Shown here: one piece after another, positions 36,235 through 44,308 of the stretch
Layout of the letters: the number at the start of each line of letters is the position of its first letter
Position numbering within the stretch: position 1 is the stretch's first letter
NCBI RefSeq assembly: GCF_900111005.1
Contig: NZ_FOFV01000023.1
Coordinates: forward strand, 62,001 to 126,000
Reading direction: 5' to 3'
Source of the DNA: Lentzea albida
GTDB taxonomy: Bacteria; Actinomycetota; Actinomycetes; Mycobacteriales; Pseudonocardiaceae
Length of the DNA stretch: 64,000 nucleotides
The notes under the pieces: model-generated
Told to the model about the DNA's origin: nothing
The model's input: only the letters and a program-made list of their open reading frames with translations
Database searches by the model: none
Made by a program: the position numbers and the translations under genes

Positions 36235-36264
36235 TTGGTACGCCACCAAGACCTGTGGCAGCAT
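36235..36264 (+). promoter_or_regulatory. Probable promoter of the cimA leader
   Basis: -35 TTGGTA (36235-36240), 18-nt spacer, weak -10 CAGCAT (36259-36264), then 7 nt to the leader ATG. The same geometry is seen before the ilvB leader. Confidence 0.45.
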
Positions 36265-36271
36265 CCCCGAC

Positions 36272-36316
36272 ATGGCTCAGTTCACCGCCATCATTATTGA
36301 CGAGCGCGTCGGGTAG
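36272..36316 (+). CDS. cimA leader peptide, 14 aa (Ile-Ile-Ile)
   Basis: The ORF encodes MAQFTAIIIDERVG, with three consecutive Ile codons (36290-36298) ending 5 nt before the first stem of a hairpin/terminator pair. This fits ribosome-mediated attenuation by isoleucyl-tRNA, the end product of the citramalate route encoded just downstream. No Shine-Dalgarno, hence probably leaderless. Confidence 0.8.
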   Translation: MAQFTAIIIDERVG

Positions 36317-36372
36317 TTGCCGCCCCTGGCATCCGACGCGCAGACCTCTCGCATCCCGCGGGGGGTCTTTTT
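36304..36372 (+). promoter_or_regulatory. Transcription attenuator upstream of cimA
   Basis: Stem GCGCGTCGG (36304-36312) with CCGACGCGC (36333-36341), followed by a terminator, AGACCTCTC (36342-36350) with GGGGGGTCT (36360-36368) and TTTTT (36368-36372). Layout copies the ilvB attenuator: control codons, first hairpin overlapping the end of the leader ORF, then a terminator 18-28 nt before the structural gene. Confidence 0.78.
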
Positions 36373-36399
36373 GTTTGTCCTGATGAGGAGATGACCCCG

Positions 36400-37983
36400 A
36401 TGGCCGGCCCTTCCGACGAGTTCCACGTCTACGACACGACGTTGCGCGACGGCGCACAGCGTGAGGGCATCTCGTACTCCGTCACGGACAAGCTCGCCGT
36501 CGCGCGGCTGCTGGACGGGCTCGGCGTCGGGTTCATCGAGGGCGGCTGGCCCGGCGCGTTGCCCAAGGACACGGAGTTCTTCGCGCGGGCGGCGGCCGGT
36601 GATCTGGAACTGAAGCACGCCAAGCTGGTCGCGTTCGGGGCGACGCGCAAGGCCGGGGTCAAGGTCGAGGAGGACCCGCAGGTCAAGGCGCTGCTGGACT
36701 CGCAGGCGCCGGTGGTGACGCTGGTGGCCAAGTCGGACCTGCGGCACATCGAGCGGGCGTTGCGGACGGACACCGGCGAGAACCTGAAGATGGTGTACGA
36801 CACCGTGCGCTACCTGAAGGATCACGGCAGGCGCGTGTTCCTCGACGCCGAGCACTTCTTCGACGGGTACGCGTTCTCCCCGGACACCAGCCTCAGGGTG
36901 CTGGAGTCCGCTGTGGAGGGTGGCGCGGACGTCGTGGTGCTGTGCGACACCAACGGCGGGCAGCTGCCGCTCGGTCTCGCCGACACGGTCGCGGAGATCG
37001 TCGAGAAGACGGGCTTCCGCGTCGGAATCCACTGCCAGGACGACACGTCCTGCGCGGTGGCGAACACCCTCGCGGCCGTTCAGGCGGGCGCGACGCACGT
37101 TCAGTGCACCGCCAATGGTTATGGCGAGCGGGCAGGCAACGCGGACCTGTTCGCCGTCGTGGGAAACCTCGTGACCAAGCTCGGCATGGAGGTGCTCCCG
37201 ACCGGGGCACTGGCCGAGCTCACCCGTGTCTCCCATGCGTTGGCCGAGATCGCGAACATCGCACCCGACACCCACCAGGCTTATGTCGGGTCGTCAGCAT
37301 TCGCCCACAAGGCGGGTCTGCACGCGAGCGCGATCAAGGTGGATCCGGAGCTGTACAACCACATCGATCCGGACATCGTCGGCAACGACATGCGGGTGCT
37401 GGTCACCGAGATGGCCGGTCGGGCGAGCATCGAACTCAAGGGACGTGAGTTCGGGCTCGACCTGGCCGGCCGGTCAACCGAGGTCGGGAGCGCTCTCAAG
37501 CGCGTGAAGGAGCTGGAGGCGAAGGGGTGGTCGTTCGAGGCCGCCGACGCCTCGATGGAACTCCTGCTGCGCGACGAGCTGTCCCAACTGGACACTCCGC
37601 CGTTCTCGCTCGAGTCCTACCGGGTGGTGCTCGACCACCGGTCGGACGGCGAGATCGTGTCCGAGGCCACGGTCAAGGTGCACGTGGCGGGGGAGCGGGT
37701 CATCGCCACCGCCGAGGGCAACGGGCCCGTGCACGCCCTGGACGCGGCGCTGCGCAAGGCGTTGCTGCCGCACCTGTCCTGGTTGGACACCGTCGAGCTG
37801 GCCGACTACAAGGTGCGCATCCTCACCGAGCACCCCGGCACGGACGCCGTGACGCGCGTGCTCGTGGAGTCCACGGACGGTGAGCGCGAGTGGACGACCG
37901 TCGGGGTGCACGGGAACATCGTCGAGGCGAGCTGGCTCGCCCTGTGCGACGCGCTCGTGCACAAGTCGATGCGCTCCAGCTGA
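36400..37983 (+). CDS. cimA: Citramalate synthase
   Basis: The 527-aa DRE-TIM enzyme joins pyruvate and acetyl-CoA to citramalate, opening the threonine-independent path to 2-oxobutyrate and isoleucine. It has YDTTLRDGAQREGISYSVTD (metal and catalytic Arg/Asp), FIEGGWPG, NTLAAVQAGATHVQCTANGYG(E)RAGNADL with the HxH metal site further on (FAHKAGLHASAI), and a C-terminal LeuA-dimer regulatory domain (about 385-520). FIEGGWPG and the overall length fit CimA better than isopropylmalate synthase. ATG 36400 is preferred because AGGAG (36386-36390) is 9 nt upstream; ATG 36391 would touch it. The Ile leader supports the call. Confidence 0.92.
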   Translation: MAGPSDEFHVYDTTLRDGAQREGISYSVTDKLAVARLLDGLGVGFIEGGWPGALPKDTEFFARAAAGDLELKHAKLVAFGATRKAGVKVEEDPQVKALLDSQAPVVTLVAKSDLRHIERALRTDTGENLKMVYDTVRYLKDHGRRVFLDAEHFFDGYAFSPDTSLRVLESAVEGGADVVVLCDTNGGQLPLGLADTVAEIVEKTGFRVGIHCQDDTSCAVANTLAAVQAGATHVQCTANGYGERAGNADLFAVVGNLVTKLGMEVLPTGALAELTRVSHALAEIANIAPDTHQAYVGSSAFAHKAGLHASAIKVDPELYNHIDPDIVGNDMRVLVTEMAGRASIELKGREFGLDLAGRSTEVGSALKRVKELEAKGWSFEAADASMELLLRDELSQLDTPPFSLESYRVVLDHRSDGEIVSEATVKVHVAGERVIATAEGNGPVHALDAALRKALLPHLSWLDTVELADYKVRILTEHPGTDAVTRVLVESTDGEREWTTVGVHGNIVEASWLALCDALVHKSMRSS

Positions 37984-37988
37984 CCTCG

Positions 37989-37994
37989 TAAGCT
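37989..37994 (+). promoter_or_regulatory. -10 box TAAGCT for leaderless FAH-family gene
   Basis: TAAGCT ends 6 nt before GTG 38001, so the mRNA should begin at the start codon. Confidence 0.5.
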
Positions 37995-38000
37995 GGGGTC

Positions 38001-38759
38001 GTGCGCATTGCCCGAATTGCTCATCCCGCAGGTGTGGCTTTCGTCGAGGTCCAGGGCGACGAAGCCGCAGAGATCGCCGAACACCCCTTCGGCACGCCCA
38101 CGTTCACCGGCCGCAAGTGGCCGCTGGCCGACGTGCGGCTGCTCGCGCCCATCCTGCCGACCAAGATCATCGGCGTGGGGCGGAACTACGCGGACCACGC
38201 GAAGGAGCTCGGCAACGAGGTCCCCGCGGAGCCGTTGCTGTTCTTCAAGCCCAACACGTCGGTGATCGGCCCGAACGTGGAGATCAAGCTCCCGGCCGTG
38301 TCCGAGCGCGTCGACTTCGAGGGCGAGGTGGCCGTCATCATCGGCCAGCCGTGCCGCGACGTGCCGCGGGCCAAGGCCACCAGCGTGATCATGGGTTACA
38401 CGATCGCCAACGACGTGACGGCGCGCGACCTGCAGAAGAAGGACGTGCAGTTCACGCGTGCCAAGGGTTTTGACACGTTCTGCCCGCTGGGTCCGTTCAT
38501 CGAGACCCAGTTCGACCCGTCGGACGTGCGCGTCGTCACCGAGGTCGACGGTGAGGTCAAACAAGACGGACGTACTTCGTTGATGGTGCACGACATTCCG
38601 TCGCTCGTGGAGTACGTGTCGGGAATCATGACGCTGTTGCCGGGCGACCTGATCCTGACGGGAACTCCGGCCGGTGTCGGGCCGCTGGCGGCCGGACAGA
38701 CGGTGTCCGTGACTGTGGACGGCCTCGGCACGCTCACCAATCCGGTCGCAAATAGGTAG
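38001..38759 (+). CDS. Fumarylacetoacetate hydrolase family protein
   Basis: The 252-aa protein has the FAH C-terminal fold: KIIGVGRNYADHAKELGNEV, FFKPNTSVIGP, the metal-binding acidic residues in VDFEGEVAVII and TIANDVTARDLQ, and LTGTPAGVGPLAAGQ. Members cleave or decarboxylate 2-oxo acids in aromatic breakdown or act as oxaloacetate decarboxylases; the substrate here is open. Rv2993c sits at the same relative place in mycobacteria, next to gltX. No Shine-Dalgarno; leaderless GTG. Confidence 0.85.
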   Translation: MRIARIAHPAGVAFVEVQGDEAAEIAEHPFGTPTFTGRKWPLADVRLLAPILPTKIIGVGRNYADHAKELGNEVPAEPLLFFKPNTSVIGPNVEIKLPAVSERVDFEGEVAVIIGQPCRDVPRAKATSVIMGYTIANDVTARDLQKKDVQFTRAKGFDTFCPLGPFIETQFDPSDVRVVTEVDGEVKQDGRTSLMVHDIPSLVEYVSGIMTLLPGDLILTGTPAGVGPLAAGQTVSVTVDGLGTLTNPVANR

Positions 38760-38826
38760 CCGTACGGAGCAATCCGGCACCTGGCGGCTTACGCACCCGG
38801 GTACCCGCGAGTAACTTCCCGGTGTC

Positions 38827-39486
38827 ATGACGGACCAGGCGTCCACCCGTGTGTTGCTGGTCGACGGTTCGCAGCTCATCACCGAGGGGCTGCGGATCTC
38901 GCTGCACCGCACGCACTGCTTCCGCGTTGTGGGTATCGCTCACACCGTGGCCGACGCTGCGCGCAGTCTGCGCGGCACGTTGGTGGACCTGGTCGTCACG
39001 GACTTCGACGTGCCGGGCGCCGGGCCGCTGCGCACCGTGCGGGACACGGCGCAGTACCGGCCGGGCGCCCGAGTCGTCGTGTTGTCCAATGCGGACAGTC
39101 CGAGCTGGGCCCGCGCGGCGCTCGACGCCGGCGCGGTGGCCTACCTGCTGAAGACCTCTCCGGTGGCCGAGCTGCTGCCGTTGATCGCGGCCGCCGTGCG
39201 CGGTGCTCCCGCCACGATCGACGCGCGGGTGGGGTCGCTGGCGCGTCTGCCTGCGCGGATGCCCCCGCCCGCCGCGCTCGGCCGGCTGTCGGCGCGCGAG
39301 TTCGACGTGCTGGCCGAGATGGCGAAGGGCATGGACAACGCGCGCATCGCCCAGCGGCTCTTCATCAGCAACGACACCGTGAAGACCCACGTGAAGGCGA
39401 TCCTGCGCAAGCTGGGTGCCCGTGACCGCGCCCACGCCGTGGCGATGGTGCTCGGCGAGTCCGCCGAGGCGTTCGTCACGACCTGA
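38827..39486 (+). CDS. NarL/LuxR-type response regulator (orphan)
   Basis: The 219-aa regulator has a receiver domain (about 8-125: RVLLVDGSQLITEGLRISLH, VVTDFDVPG with probable phospho-acceptor D59, and Lys in AYLLKTSPV) and a LuxR helix-turn-helix (about 150-210: LSAREFDVLAEMAKGMDNAR, NDTVKTHVKAILRKLGARDR). The usual N-terminal acid pair is D-G instead of D-D, so metal binding and phosphorylation may be weakened. No sensor kinase gene is adjacent. Its 3' end overlaps the convergent monooxygenase gene by 11 nt. Confidence 0.87.
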   Translation: MTDQASTRVLLVDGSQLITEGLRISLHRTHCFRVVGIAHTVADAARSLRGTLVDLVVTDFDVPGAGPLRTVRDTAQYRPGARVVVLSNADSPSWARAALDAGAVAYLLKTSPVAELLPLIAAAVRGAPATIDARVGSLARLPARMPPPAALGRLSAREFDVLAEMAKGMDNARIAQRLFISNDTVKTHVKAILRKLGARDRAHAVAMVLGESAEAFVTT

Positions 39487-40732
39487 CGACGGTCTGCGGG
39501 TCCCTCCGCGCGAAGTCCGGCGCGTGCTCGGGGCGCGGGCCGATCGCGACCACGTAGGCCGGAACCGCCTGCAGGAACGGCAGCTTCTGCGCGAGCTTGA
39601 GCGGCAGCGGCATGCCCGTGCTGGAGACCGTCTCGGTGCTGTTGAGCTTCCGCCCGAGGAACAGCCGGTGGATCACCCGCTGCACGGTCTGGATCAGCAC
39701 GGTCGGGAAGAGCCTGCGCCCGCGCACCTTCGCGAGCACCGCGGGCGTGACCCGGCCCTCCCGCAACGGCTTCGCCAGAAGCGTTGCCGCCGCGACCGCG
39801 TCCTGGACGGCCAGGTTGATGCCCACCCCGCCAACCGGCGACATCGCGTGCGCCGCGTCACCGATGCACAACAGTCCGTCGACGTGCCACTGGCGCAACC
39901 GGTCCAGCTTCACGTCGAGCAGCTTCACCTCGTCGAGGTCCTCGAGGTGGCCGACCCTGTCCGCGAGCCACGGGACGAGCGTGACGACGCGTTCGCGGAA
40001 CTTCTCGACGCCCTCGGCGCGCACCGCCTGGTCCGTCCCCTTGCGAATGAGGAACGCGCACTGGAAGTACTCGCCGCGTGGAATGAGGACGAGCCCGCTG
40101 CCGGAGCTGAACCTGCCGGCGCCGCCCTTCACGTCGTCGGTCTCCTTGCGCGGCAGGCGGAACCACCACACGTCCATCGGCGCGCCGAAGCTGTAGACCG
40201 GGAGTTGCACGGCGGCGCGCAGGATCGAGCTCCGCCCGTCCGCCGCGACGACCAGGTCGGCCGCGAACTCACCCTCGTGCCCGTCGACGCGGTCCCGGTA
40301 CTTCACGCCCGTGACCCTGTTGCCGCTCTTGGTGATCTCGGTGACCTCGGTGTTCATCCGCAACGTGAACGACGGCTCCGCCCTGCCCGCGTCCGCCAGC
40401 AGGTCGAGGAAGTCCCACTGCGGCACCATCGCGATGCGCTTGTTCGGGCCGGGCAGCCGCGACAGGTCGGCGATCGTGGCCTTGGCGCCGCCGTCGAGCA
40501 GCGCCTCGATCTTGTCGACGTCCTGGTGCGGCACCTGCGCGAAAGCCGGACCGAGCCCCAGTTCGTCCAGCAGCGTAAGAGTCGACGCGTGCACCGTGTC
40601 GCCGCGGAAGTCGCGCAGGAAGTCGCCGTGCTTCTCCAGCACCGTGACCTCGACGCCGCCGCGCGCCAGCAGCAGCCCCAGCACCATCCCGGCAGGCCCG
40701 CCGCCGACGACGAGACAGGTTGTCCTCTCCAT
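39476..40732 (-). CDS. FAD-dependent monooxygenase (PHBH-like)
   Basis: The 418-aa flavoprotein has the N-terminal dinucleotide fold CLVVGGGPAGMVLGLLLARG, the middle DG-type motif LVVAADGRSSILR and the second FAD motif CIGDAAHAMSPVGGVGINLA. This is the set of p-hydroxybenzoate hydroxylase-type monooxygenases, which hydroxylate aromatic or polyketide rings with NAD(P)H and oxygen. Substrate unknown. A 16-bp palindrome just upstream (40747-40762) may be the operator of an unlinked repressor. Confidence 0.88.
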   Translation of the reverse strand: MERTTCLVVGGGPAGMVLGLLLARGGVEVTVLEKHGDFLRDFRGDTVHASTLTLLDELGLGPAFAQVPHQDVDKIEALLDGGAKATIADLSRLPGPNKRIAMVPQWDFLDLLADAGRAEPSFTLRMNTEVTEITKSGNRVTGVKYRDRVDGHEGEFAADLVVAADGRSSILRAAVQLPVYSFGAPMDVWWFRLPRKETDDVKGGAGRFSSGSGLVLIPRGEYFQCAFLIRKGTDQAVRAEGVEKFRERVVTLVPWLADRVGHLEDLDEVKLLDVKLDRLRQWHVDGLLCIGDAAHAMSPVGGVGINLAVQDAVAAATLLAKPLREGRVTPAVLAKVRGRRLFPTVLIQTVQRVIHRLFLGRKLNSTETVSSTGMPLPLKLAQKLPFLQAVPAYVVAIGPRPEHAPDFARRDPQTVVRS

Positions 40733-40746
40733 GGTGATCCCCTCTT

Positions 40747-40762
40747 TTCAACTCATGTTGAA
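40747..40762. promoter_or_regulatory. Palindromic operator candidate upstream of the monooxygenase
   Basis: TTCAAC-TCAT-GTTGAA lies 15 nt before the monooxygenase start (its minus-strand leader) in an A/T-richer patch. The form fits a MarR/TetR-type site. No such regulator gene is next to it. Confidence 0.45.
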
Positions 40763-41114
40763 TTAAGGCCAGCATGCTCCTGATCGCCAAGTGCGTCAAG
40801 CTGTGTTCGCGGTGGCCTGGCTCTCGTTCCAGCGTCGGTCCACTGTGGACTGTCTGGTGGGCCAGGCCTCGAAAAGGTTGCGGCTGGTGCGAAATGTCGT
40901 TGTGCGAGCTACGGTGTCGCGCCCGCGGAACGCCCGGCTGGAGCGGCGCTCGTCACGTAGTCGAACAACACTCGACCGGGTGATTGCATCCGGCGCTCGG
41001 ACCAGTCTGACTGGTTCGTTCGGGGCCTCAAGGTCGGCTTGATCGTGCAAGGACCTATAGGAATCACCTCGTTAGCCGAATCGGACGAGGGCCCCTCGCA
41101 CCTAACCTTCCGGG
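40763..41114. other. Intergenic region without a supported gene
   Basis: About 350 nt between the monooxygenase and HAD genes. Several overlapping short frames exist on both strands, but none has a ribosome site, recognisable domain or clear codon bias. The last part contains the -10 box TAACCT (41103-41108) for the HAD gene. Base composition is less GC-rich than the neighbours. Confidence 0.5.
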
Positions 41115-41852
41115 GTGACAACTGCGTCCCCGACTTTCACGCGTAAGAGAACCGGCGAGATCCGCGCTGTGTGCCTGGACGTCGACGACACACTTGTCGA
41201 CTACAGCTCTTCTTCGCGAGCCGCGTTGGCCTCGATGGTCGGTAACGCCGACGCCTGGTCGTTGTGGCAGCGGATCACCGACGACCACGTCTCCCGCCAG
41301 CTCGCCGGCGAGCTGCAGTACGAGCAGATGCGCAACATCCGCACCCAGGCGTTCTTCGCCGCGCTCGGCGAGGACCTGTCCCTCGGCGAGGCCACCCGCC
41401 GCGAGCTGGGCCGCCAGGAGGTCCTGTCGTCGAGCTGGTGCCTGTTCCCGGACGCCATCCCGATGCTCGACTGGCTGCGCGCCACGGGCCTCCCGATCGC
41501 CGCGATCAGCAACGCGTCGGGCCGCCACCAGCGCATGAAGATCGCCCAGCTCGGCCTCGCCGAGTACTTCGACGCCGTGCTGATCGCCGGCGAGGTGGGC
41601 TGCGCCAAGCCGGACCGCGTGATCTTCCACACCGCGTGCCTCGCCCTGGGCGTACCGCCCGGCGACACCGTCCACGTGGGCGACCGCCTGCACGCCGACG
41701 CCATCGGCGCGCGCGACGCGGGAATGCACGGCGTCTGGATCAACCGCGTGGGCCCGACCGGCGGCACGCTGCCCGCGGGCCTGTCGTCCATCGAGACCCT
41801 GGCGGAACTGCCGGAGCTCCTCGTGTGCGAGCTCTCCACGGCCCACGCCTGA
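41115..41852 (+). CDS. HAD family hydrolase
   Basis: The 245-aa protein has HAD motif I CLDVDDTLVDY (nucleophile D22, acid D24), motif II AAISNAS, motif III Lys in GCAKPDRVIF and motif IV HVGDRLHADAIGARDAGM, so it should be an active phosphatase or dehalogenase-type hydrolase. A C1 helical cap lies between motifs I and II (about 30-110). -10 TAACCT (41103-41108) ends 6 nt before GTG 41115, so it is probably leaderless. It precedes the tRNA pair on the same strand. Confidence 0.88.
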   Translation: MTTASPTFTRKRTGEIRAVCLDVDDTLVDYSSSSRAALASMVGNADAWSLWQRITDDHVSRQLAGELQYEQMRNIRTQAFFAALGEDLSLGEATRRELGRQEVLSSSWCLFPDAIPMLDWLRATGLPIAAISNASGRHQRMKIAQLGLAEYFDAVLIAGEVGCAKPDRVIFHTACLALGVPPGDTVHVGDRLHADAIGARDAGMHGVWINRVGPTGGTLPAGLSSIETLAELPELLVCELSTAHA

Positions 41853-42003
41853 GACGAGCCCGGAGACCGGCCCTCACCTGCGCGTTTGCGCTTAGGTGGG
41901 GGCCGATTTCACTTCTGGCGGGGACGTGGTCTAGTATTTCTCACGGCAGCAACGAGGACCTCGGAACTCCCTGCGGGACAACGAAGTCGATCGTGAAAGC
42001 CAA

Positions 42004-42075
42004 TGGGGTATGGTGTAATTGGCAGCACGACTGATTCTGGTTCAGTTAGTCTAGGTTCGAGTCCTGGTACCCCAG
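42004..42075 (+). tRNA. tRNA-Gln (anticodon CTG)
   Basis: Acceptor TGGGGTA (42004-42010) pairs with TACCCCA (42068-42074), discriminator G. The anticodon arm is ACTGA-TTCTGGT-TCAGT with CTG in the loop, and the T-arm contains GGTTCGAGTCC. CCA is not encoded. This tRNA is a substrate for the GatCAB pathway at the start of the window if no GlnRS exists. Confidence 0.95.
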
Positions 42076-42217
42076 CTGCAACGGAAGAACTGCCCTCGGG
42101 TAAGCTTCCGGAGCTGCTGAAAATGTAAGACCCGCAGTGCGTAAGAAAAGAACTGAATAGCCGGATTTGGACCGGACAGAGAGATCTGATAAGGTTCACT
42201 CCAGCAAGAAGTTCTAG

Positions 42218-42290
42218 GGCCCCGTCGTCTAGCGGCCTAGGACGCCGCCCTCTCAAGGCGGTAGCGAGGGTTCGAATCCCTTCGGGGCTA
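42218..42290 (+). tRNA. tRNA-Glu (anticodon CTC)
   Basis: Acceptor GGCCCCG (42218-42224) pairs with CGGGGCT (42283-42289), discriminator A. The anticodon loop CTCTCAA gives CTC, and the T-loop is GGTTCGAATCC. It has the usual tRNA-Glu start with TC at positions 8-9. It is 142 nt after tRNA-Gln, as in mycobacteria and Streptomyces. Confidence 0.95.
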
Positions 42291-42300
42291 CAGAGGTGTG

Positions 42301-42335
42301 AGAGGCCTGTCAGCGGAAAGCGCTGACAGGCCTCT
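42301..42335 (+). terminator. Terminator after tRNA-Glu
   Basis: AGAGGCCTGTCAGCG (42301-42315) pairs perfectly with CGCTGACAGGCCTCT (42321-42335), followed by a short T-run. Confidence 0.9.
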
Positions 42336-43486
42336 TTCGCTTTGTCCTCTGGGGGCCGAGCCCCCAGACCCCCAGCCGGCGGGCTGCCGCCCCCGGACCC
42401 CCGGCGTGGGTGTTGCCCTTCGCTTCGCTCGGTGGGGTGGGGCATTGTTGAGGTCGCTTATGTGATGCTCGCCTCTTAAGGCATTTGAGCCTGCTTCGGC
42501 TTCGCCTCAGCGGTCCCAATCTTTGTGGCGCCGGTCTCGCTTTTGTTGGGCTTCCGCTGCGCTGGCTCTTCCGGTGCGGCCTTCTTTTGCTCGGCCATCC
42601 CGTCGTGCTCTCACGCAACGCGCCCCTGGCCCTGCGCCCGCCAGATTTCGCTCCGCCTCCTTCCTGCTCCGCCCACTGCTGTGCGGCGCGCCTCACCGTG
42701 CATCACTCCCTGGCTCGCTCGCCCTGCCCTTCCGGCTGCGCTCCACCTCCCAACTCCGCCTGCTTCCCTACTCGCTCGTCCTGTCCAGCCCCGTCCGGCC
42801 CGCCCTCCTGCCCGCTCGCCCTCCCGCTCTTTTCCACTTCGCCTTCCCTCCGGCCCCGCCTTTCCGACTTCCCCCGGCTCGGCCCGCTTCTGCCCCCGCC
42901 GCGCCTACGCCAACTTCTGCCCCGCCGCGCCTACGCCAACTTCTGCCCCAGCCCGTCCTGCCCCGCCCTGCCGCGGCCTGCCCGCCTCGCCGCGGCCTGC
43001 CCGCCTCGCCGCGGCCTGCCCGGCCGCCCTGCCCGGCCGCCCTGCCCGCGCCGGCCTGTCCGCGCCGGCCTGTCCGCGCCGGCCTGTCCCGCCGCCTCTC
43101 ACTTCTCCGCCCTCTGCGCCTCGCCACACCCGCCTCGGCCTGCCCCGCCCCGGTCTGCCCTGCCCCTCCGCGCCTCGCCACACCTCGCCTCGCCTGCCAC
43201 ACCCGGCCCCGGCATGCCTTGCCCCGCTGCGCCTCACCCCCGCGCCCACCCCACCTCGCTTCACCCACCTCGCTTCACCCACCGCGCCTCACCCACCGCG
43301 CCTCACCCACCGCGCCTCACCCACCGCGCCAACTTCCTTCCGCCCCGGCCCGTCTCACCTCCATCTGCGGTGGCCGTTCCGTCCCTCTGTTCGTCGCCAC
43401 TCACCTCCCTCCCCGGTGGTCACCTGTTGAGACGCGGGGTGCGTGTCGGGCGTTGGTGGGCGGCGTGTCGGGGGTGGGAAGCAGAA
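42336..43486. repeat. 1.1-kb non-coding, strongly C-skewed repetitive region
   Basis: The + strand is almost purely pyrimidine-rich between about 42490 and 43430, with few G and very high C. Local repeats include a 23-bp segment (42901-42923) repeated at 42927-42949, several CCTGTCCGCGCCGG units near 43050-43090, and six or so 14-bp units CCTCACCCACCGCG or similar at about 43251-43330. The start (42345-42400) has the GGGGGCCGAGCCCCCAGACC type of G/C hairpin often seen between actinomycete genes. Open frames of up to 350 codons occur in all forward frames, which is a result of the low A/T content; none looks like a protein. Confidence 0.7.
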
Positions 43487-43516
43487 CGGCCGCCCTCCCT
43501 TTGGGGAAGGCGGCCG
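43487..43516 (-). terminator. Terminator of the IclR regulator gene
   Basis: CGGCCGCC (43487-43494) pairs with GGCGGCCG (43509-43516), 17 nt beyond the minus-strand stop of the IclR gene. Confidence 0.65.
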
Positions 43517-43533
43517 GGTGTGGCGTTGGTGCT

Positions 43534-44235
43534 TTAGAGGCGGCTTTGCAGGGCCTCGGCTGCTGCCAGTAGGTCTGCTGCCCAGCGGGCGCCTGGGCGG
43601 CGGCCCATGCGGTCGATGGGGCCTGAGACTGAGACTGCTGCCACTACTGCGCCTGTGGAGTCGCGTACCGGGGCGGAGACCGAGGCGACGCCCGGCTCTC
43701 GTTCCGCCACGCTTTGTGCCCAGCCTCGGCGGCGCACTTCGAGGAGGGTGCGTTCGCCGTAGACGGCGTCGGCCAGGACGGCGCGTTGGGTGCCTGGGTC
43801 TGACCACGCGGCAAGGACTTTGGCGCCCGAGCCCGCTGTCATGGGGAGCCTCGCGCCGATGGGAACCGTGTCGCGCAGGCCCGATGGGGGTTCTGCCGAG
43901 GAGACGCAGACCCTTTGCATGCCGTCGCGGCGGTAGAGCTGCACGCTTTCGCCGGTGATGTCGCGCAGGCGTGGCAGGACCGAGGAGGCCGCGTCCAGCA
44001 ACGGGTCCGTGGCGCCGCCGGCGAGTTCCGCGAGAGCGGCGCCGGGGCGCCAGCGGCCGTCGGAGCCTCGGCGCAGCAACCTGTGCACCTCCAGGCCTAC
44101 GGCGAGGCGGTGCGCTGTCGCTCGGGGGAGGCCGGTGCGGTTGCACAACTCGGCCAAGCCACAAGGATCTTTTGCTACGGCGTTCAACACGGCCACTGCC
44201 TTGTCCAGCACGCCGATCCCGCTATGCTGTCCCAC
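43534..44235 (-). CDS. IclR family regulator, NdgR-like
   Basis: The 233-aa protein has an N-terminal winged helix (about 5-65: GVLDKAVAVLNAVAKDPCGL, AELCNRTGLPRATAHRLAVG) and a C-terminal ligand domain (about 75-230). IclR proteins divergent from leuCD are conserved in actinobacteria; the Streptomyces member NdgR and mycobacterial Rv2989 regulate leuCD and other amino acid genes. The same arrangement here supports that role. GTG start at 44235. Confidence 0.88.
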   Translation of the reverse strand: MGQHSGIGVLDKAVAVLNAVAKDPCGLAELCNRTGLPRATAHRLAVGLEVHRLLRRGSDGRWRPGAALAELAGGATDPLLDAASSVLPRLRDITGESVQLYRRDGMQRVCVSSAEPPSGLRDTVPIGARLPMTAGSGAKVLAAWSDPGTQRAVLADAVYGERTLLEVRRRGWAQSVAEREPGVASVSAPVRDSTGAVVAAVSVSGPIDRMGRRPGARWAADLLAAAEALQSRL

Positions 44236-44247
44236 AAGCCGATACTA

Positions 44248-44292
44248 ACTTCCCAAGCAGTGAGAAGTCCAGATCTGTCGGCGCGTCCATAC
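44248..44292 (+). promoter_or_regulatory. leuCD promoter/IclR operator region
   Basis: A short inverted repeat ACTTC (44248-44252) with GAAGT (44264-44268) lies between the divergent starts, and a -10-like CATACT (44287-44292) is placed before the leuC Shine-Dalgarno GGGAG (44296-44300). Consensus-based and weak. Confidence 0.35.
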
Positions 44293-44308
44293 TGTGGGAG
44301 ATGTCGCG

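Noticed and set aside
40774-41050. Short frames on both strands between the monooxygenase and HAD genes
   Set aside because: No ribosome site, no recognisable domain, conflicting frames on both strands.
42485-43537. Open frames of 300-350 codons in all forward frames
   Set aside because: They come from the lack of A/T-rich stop codons in C-skewed repetitive DNA. All frames look equally low in complexity, with no ribosome site or domain.
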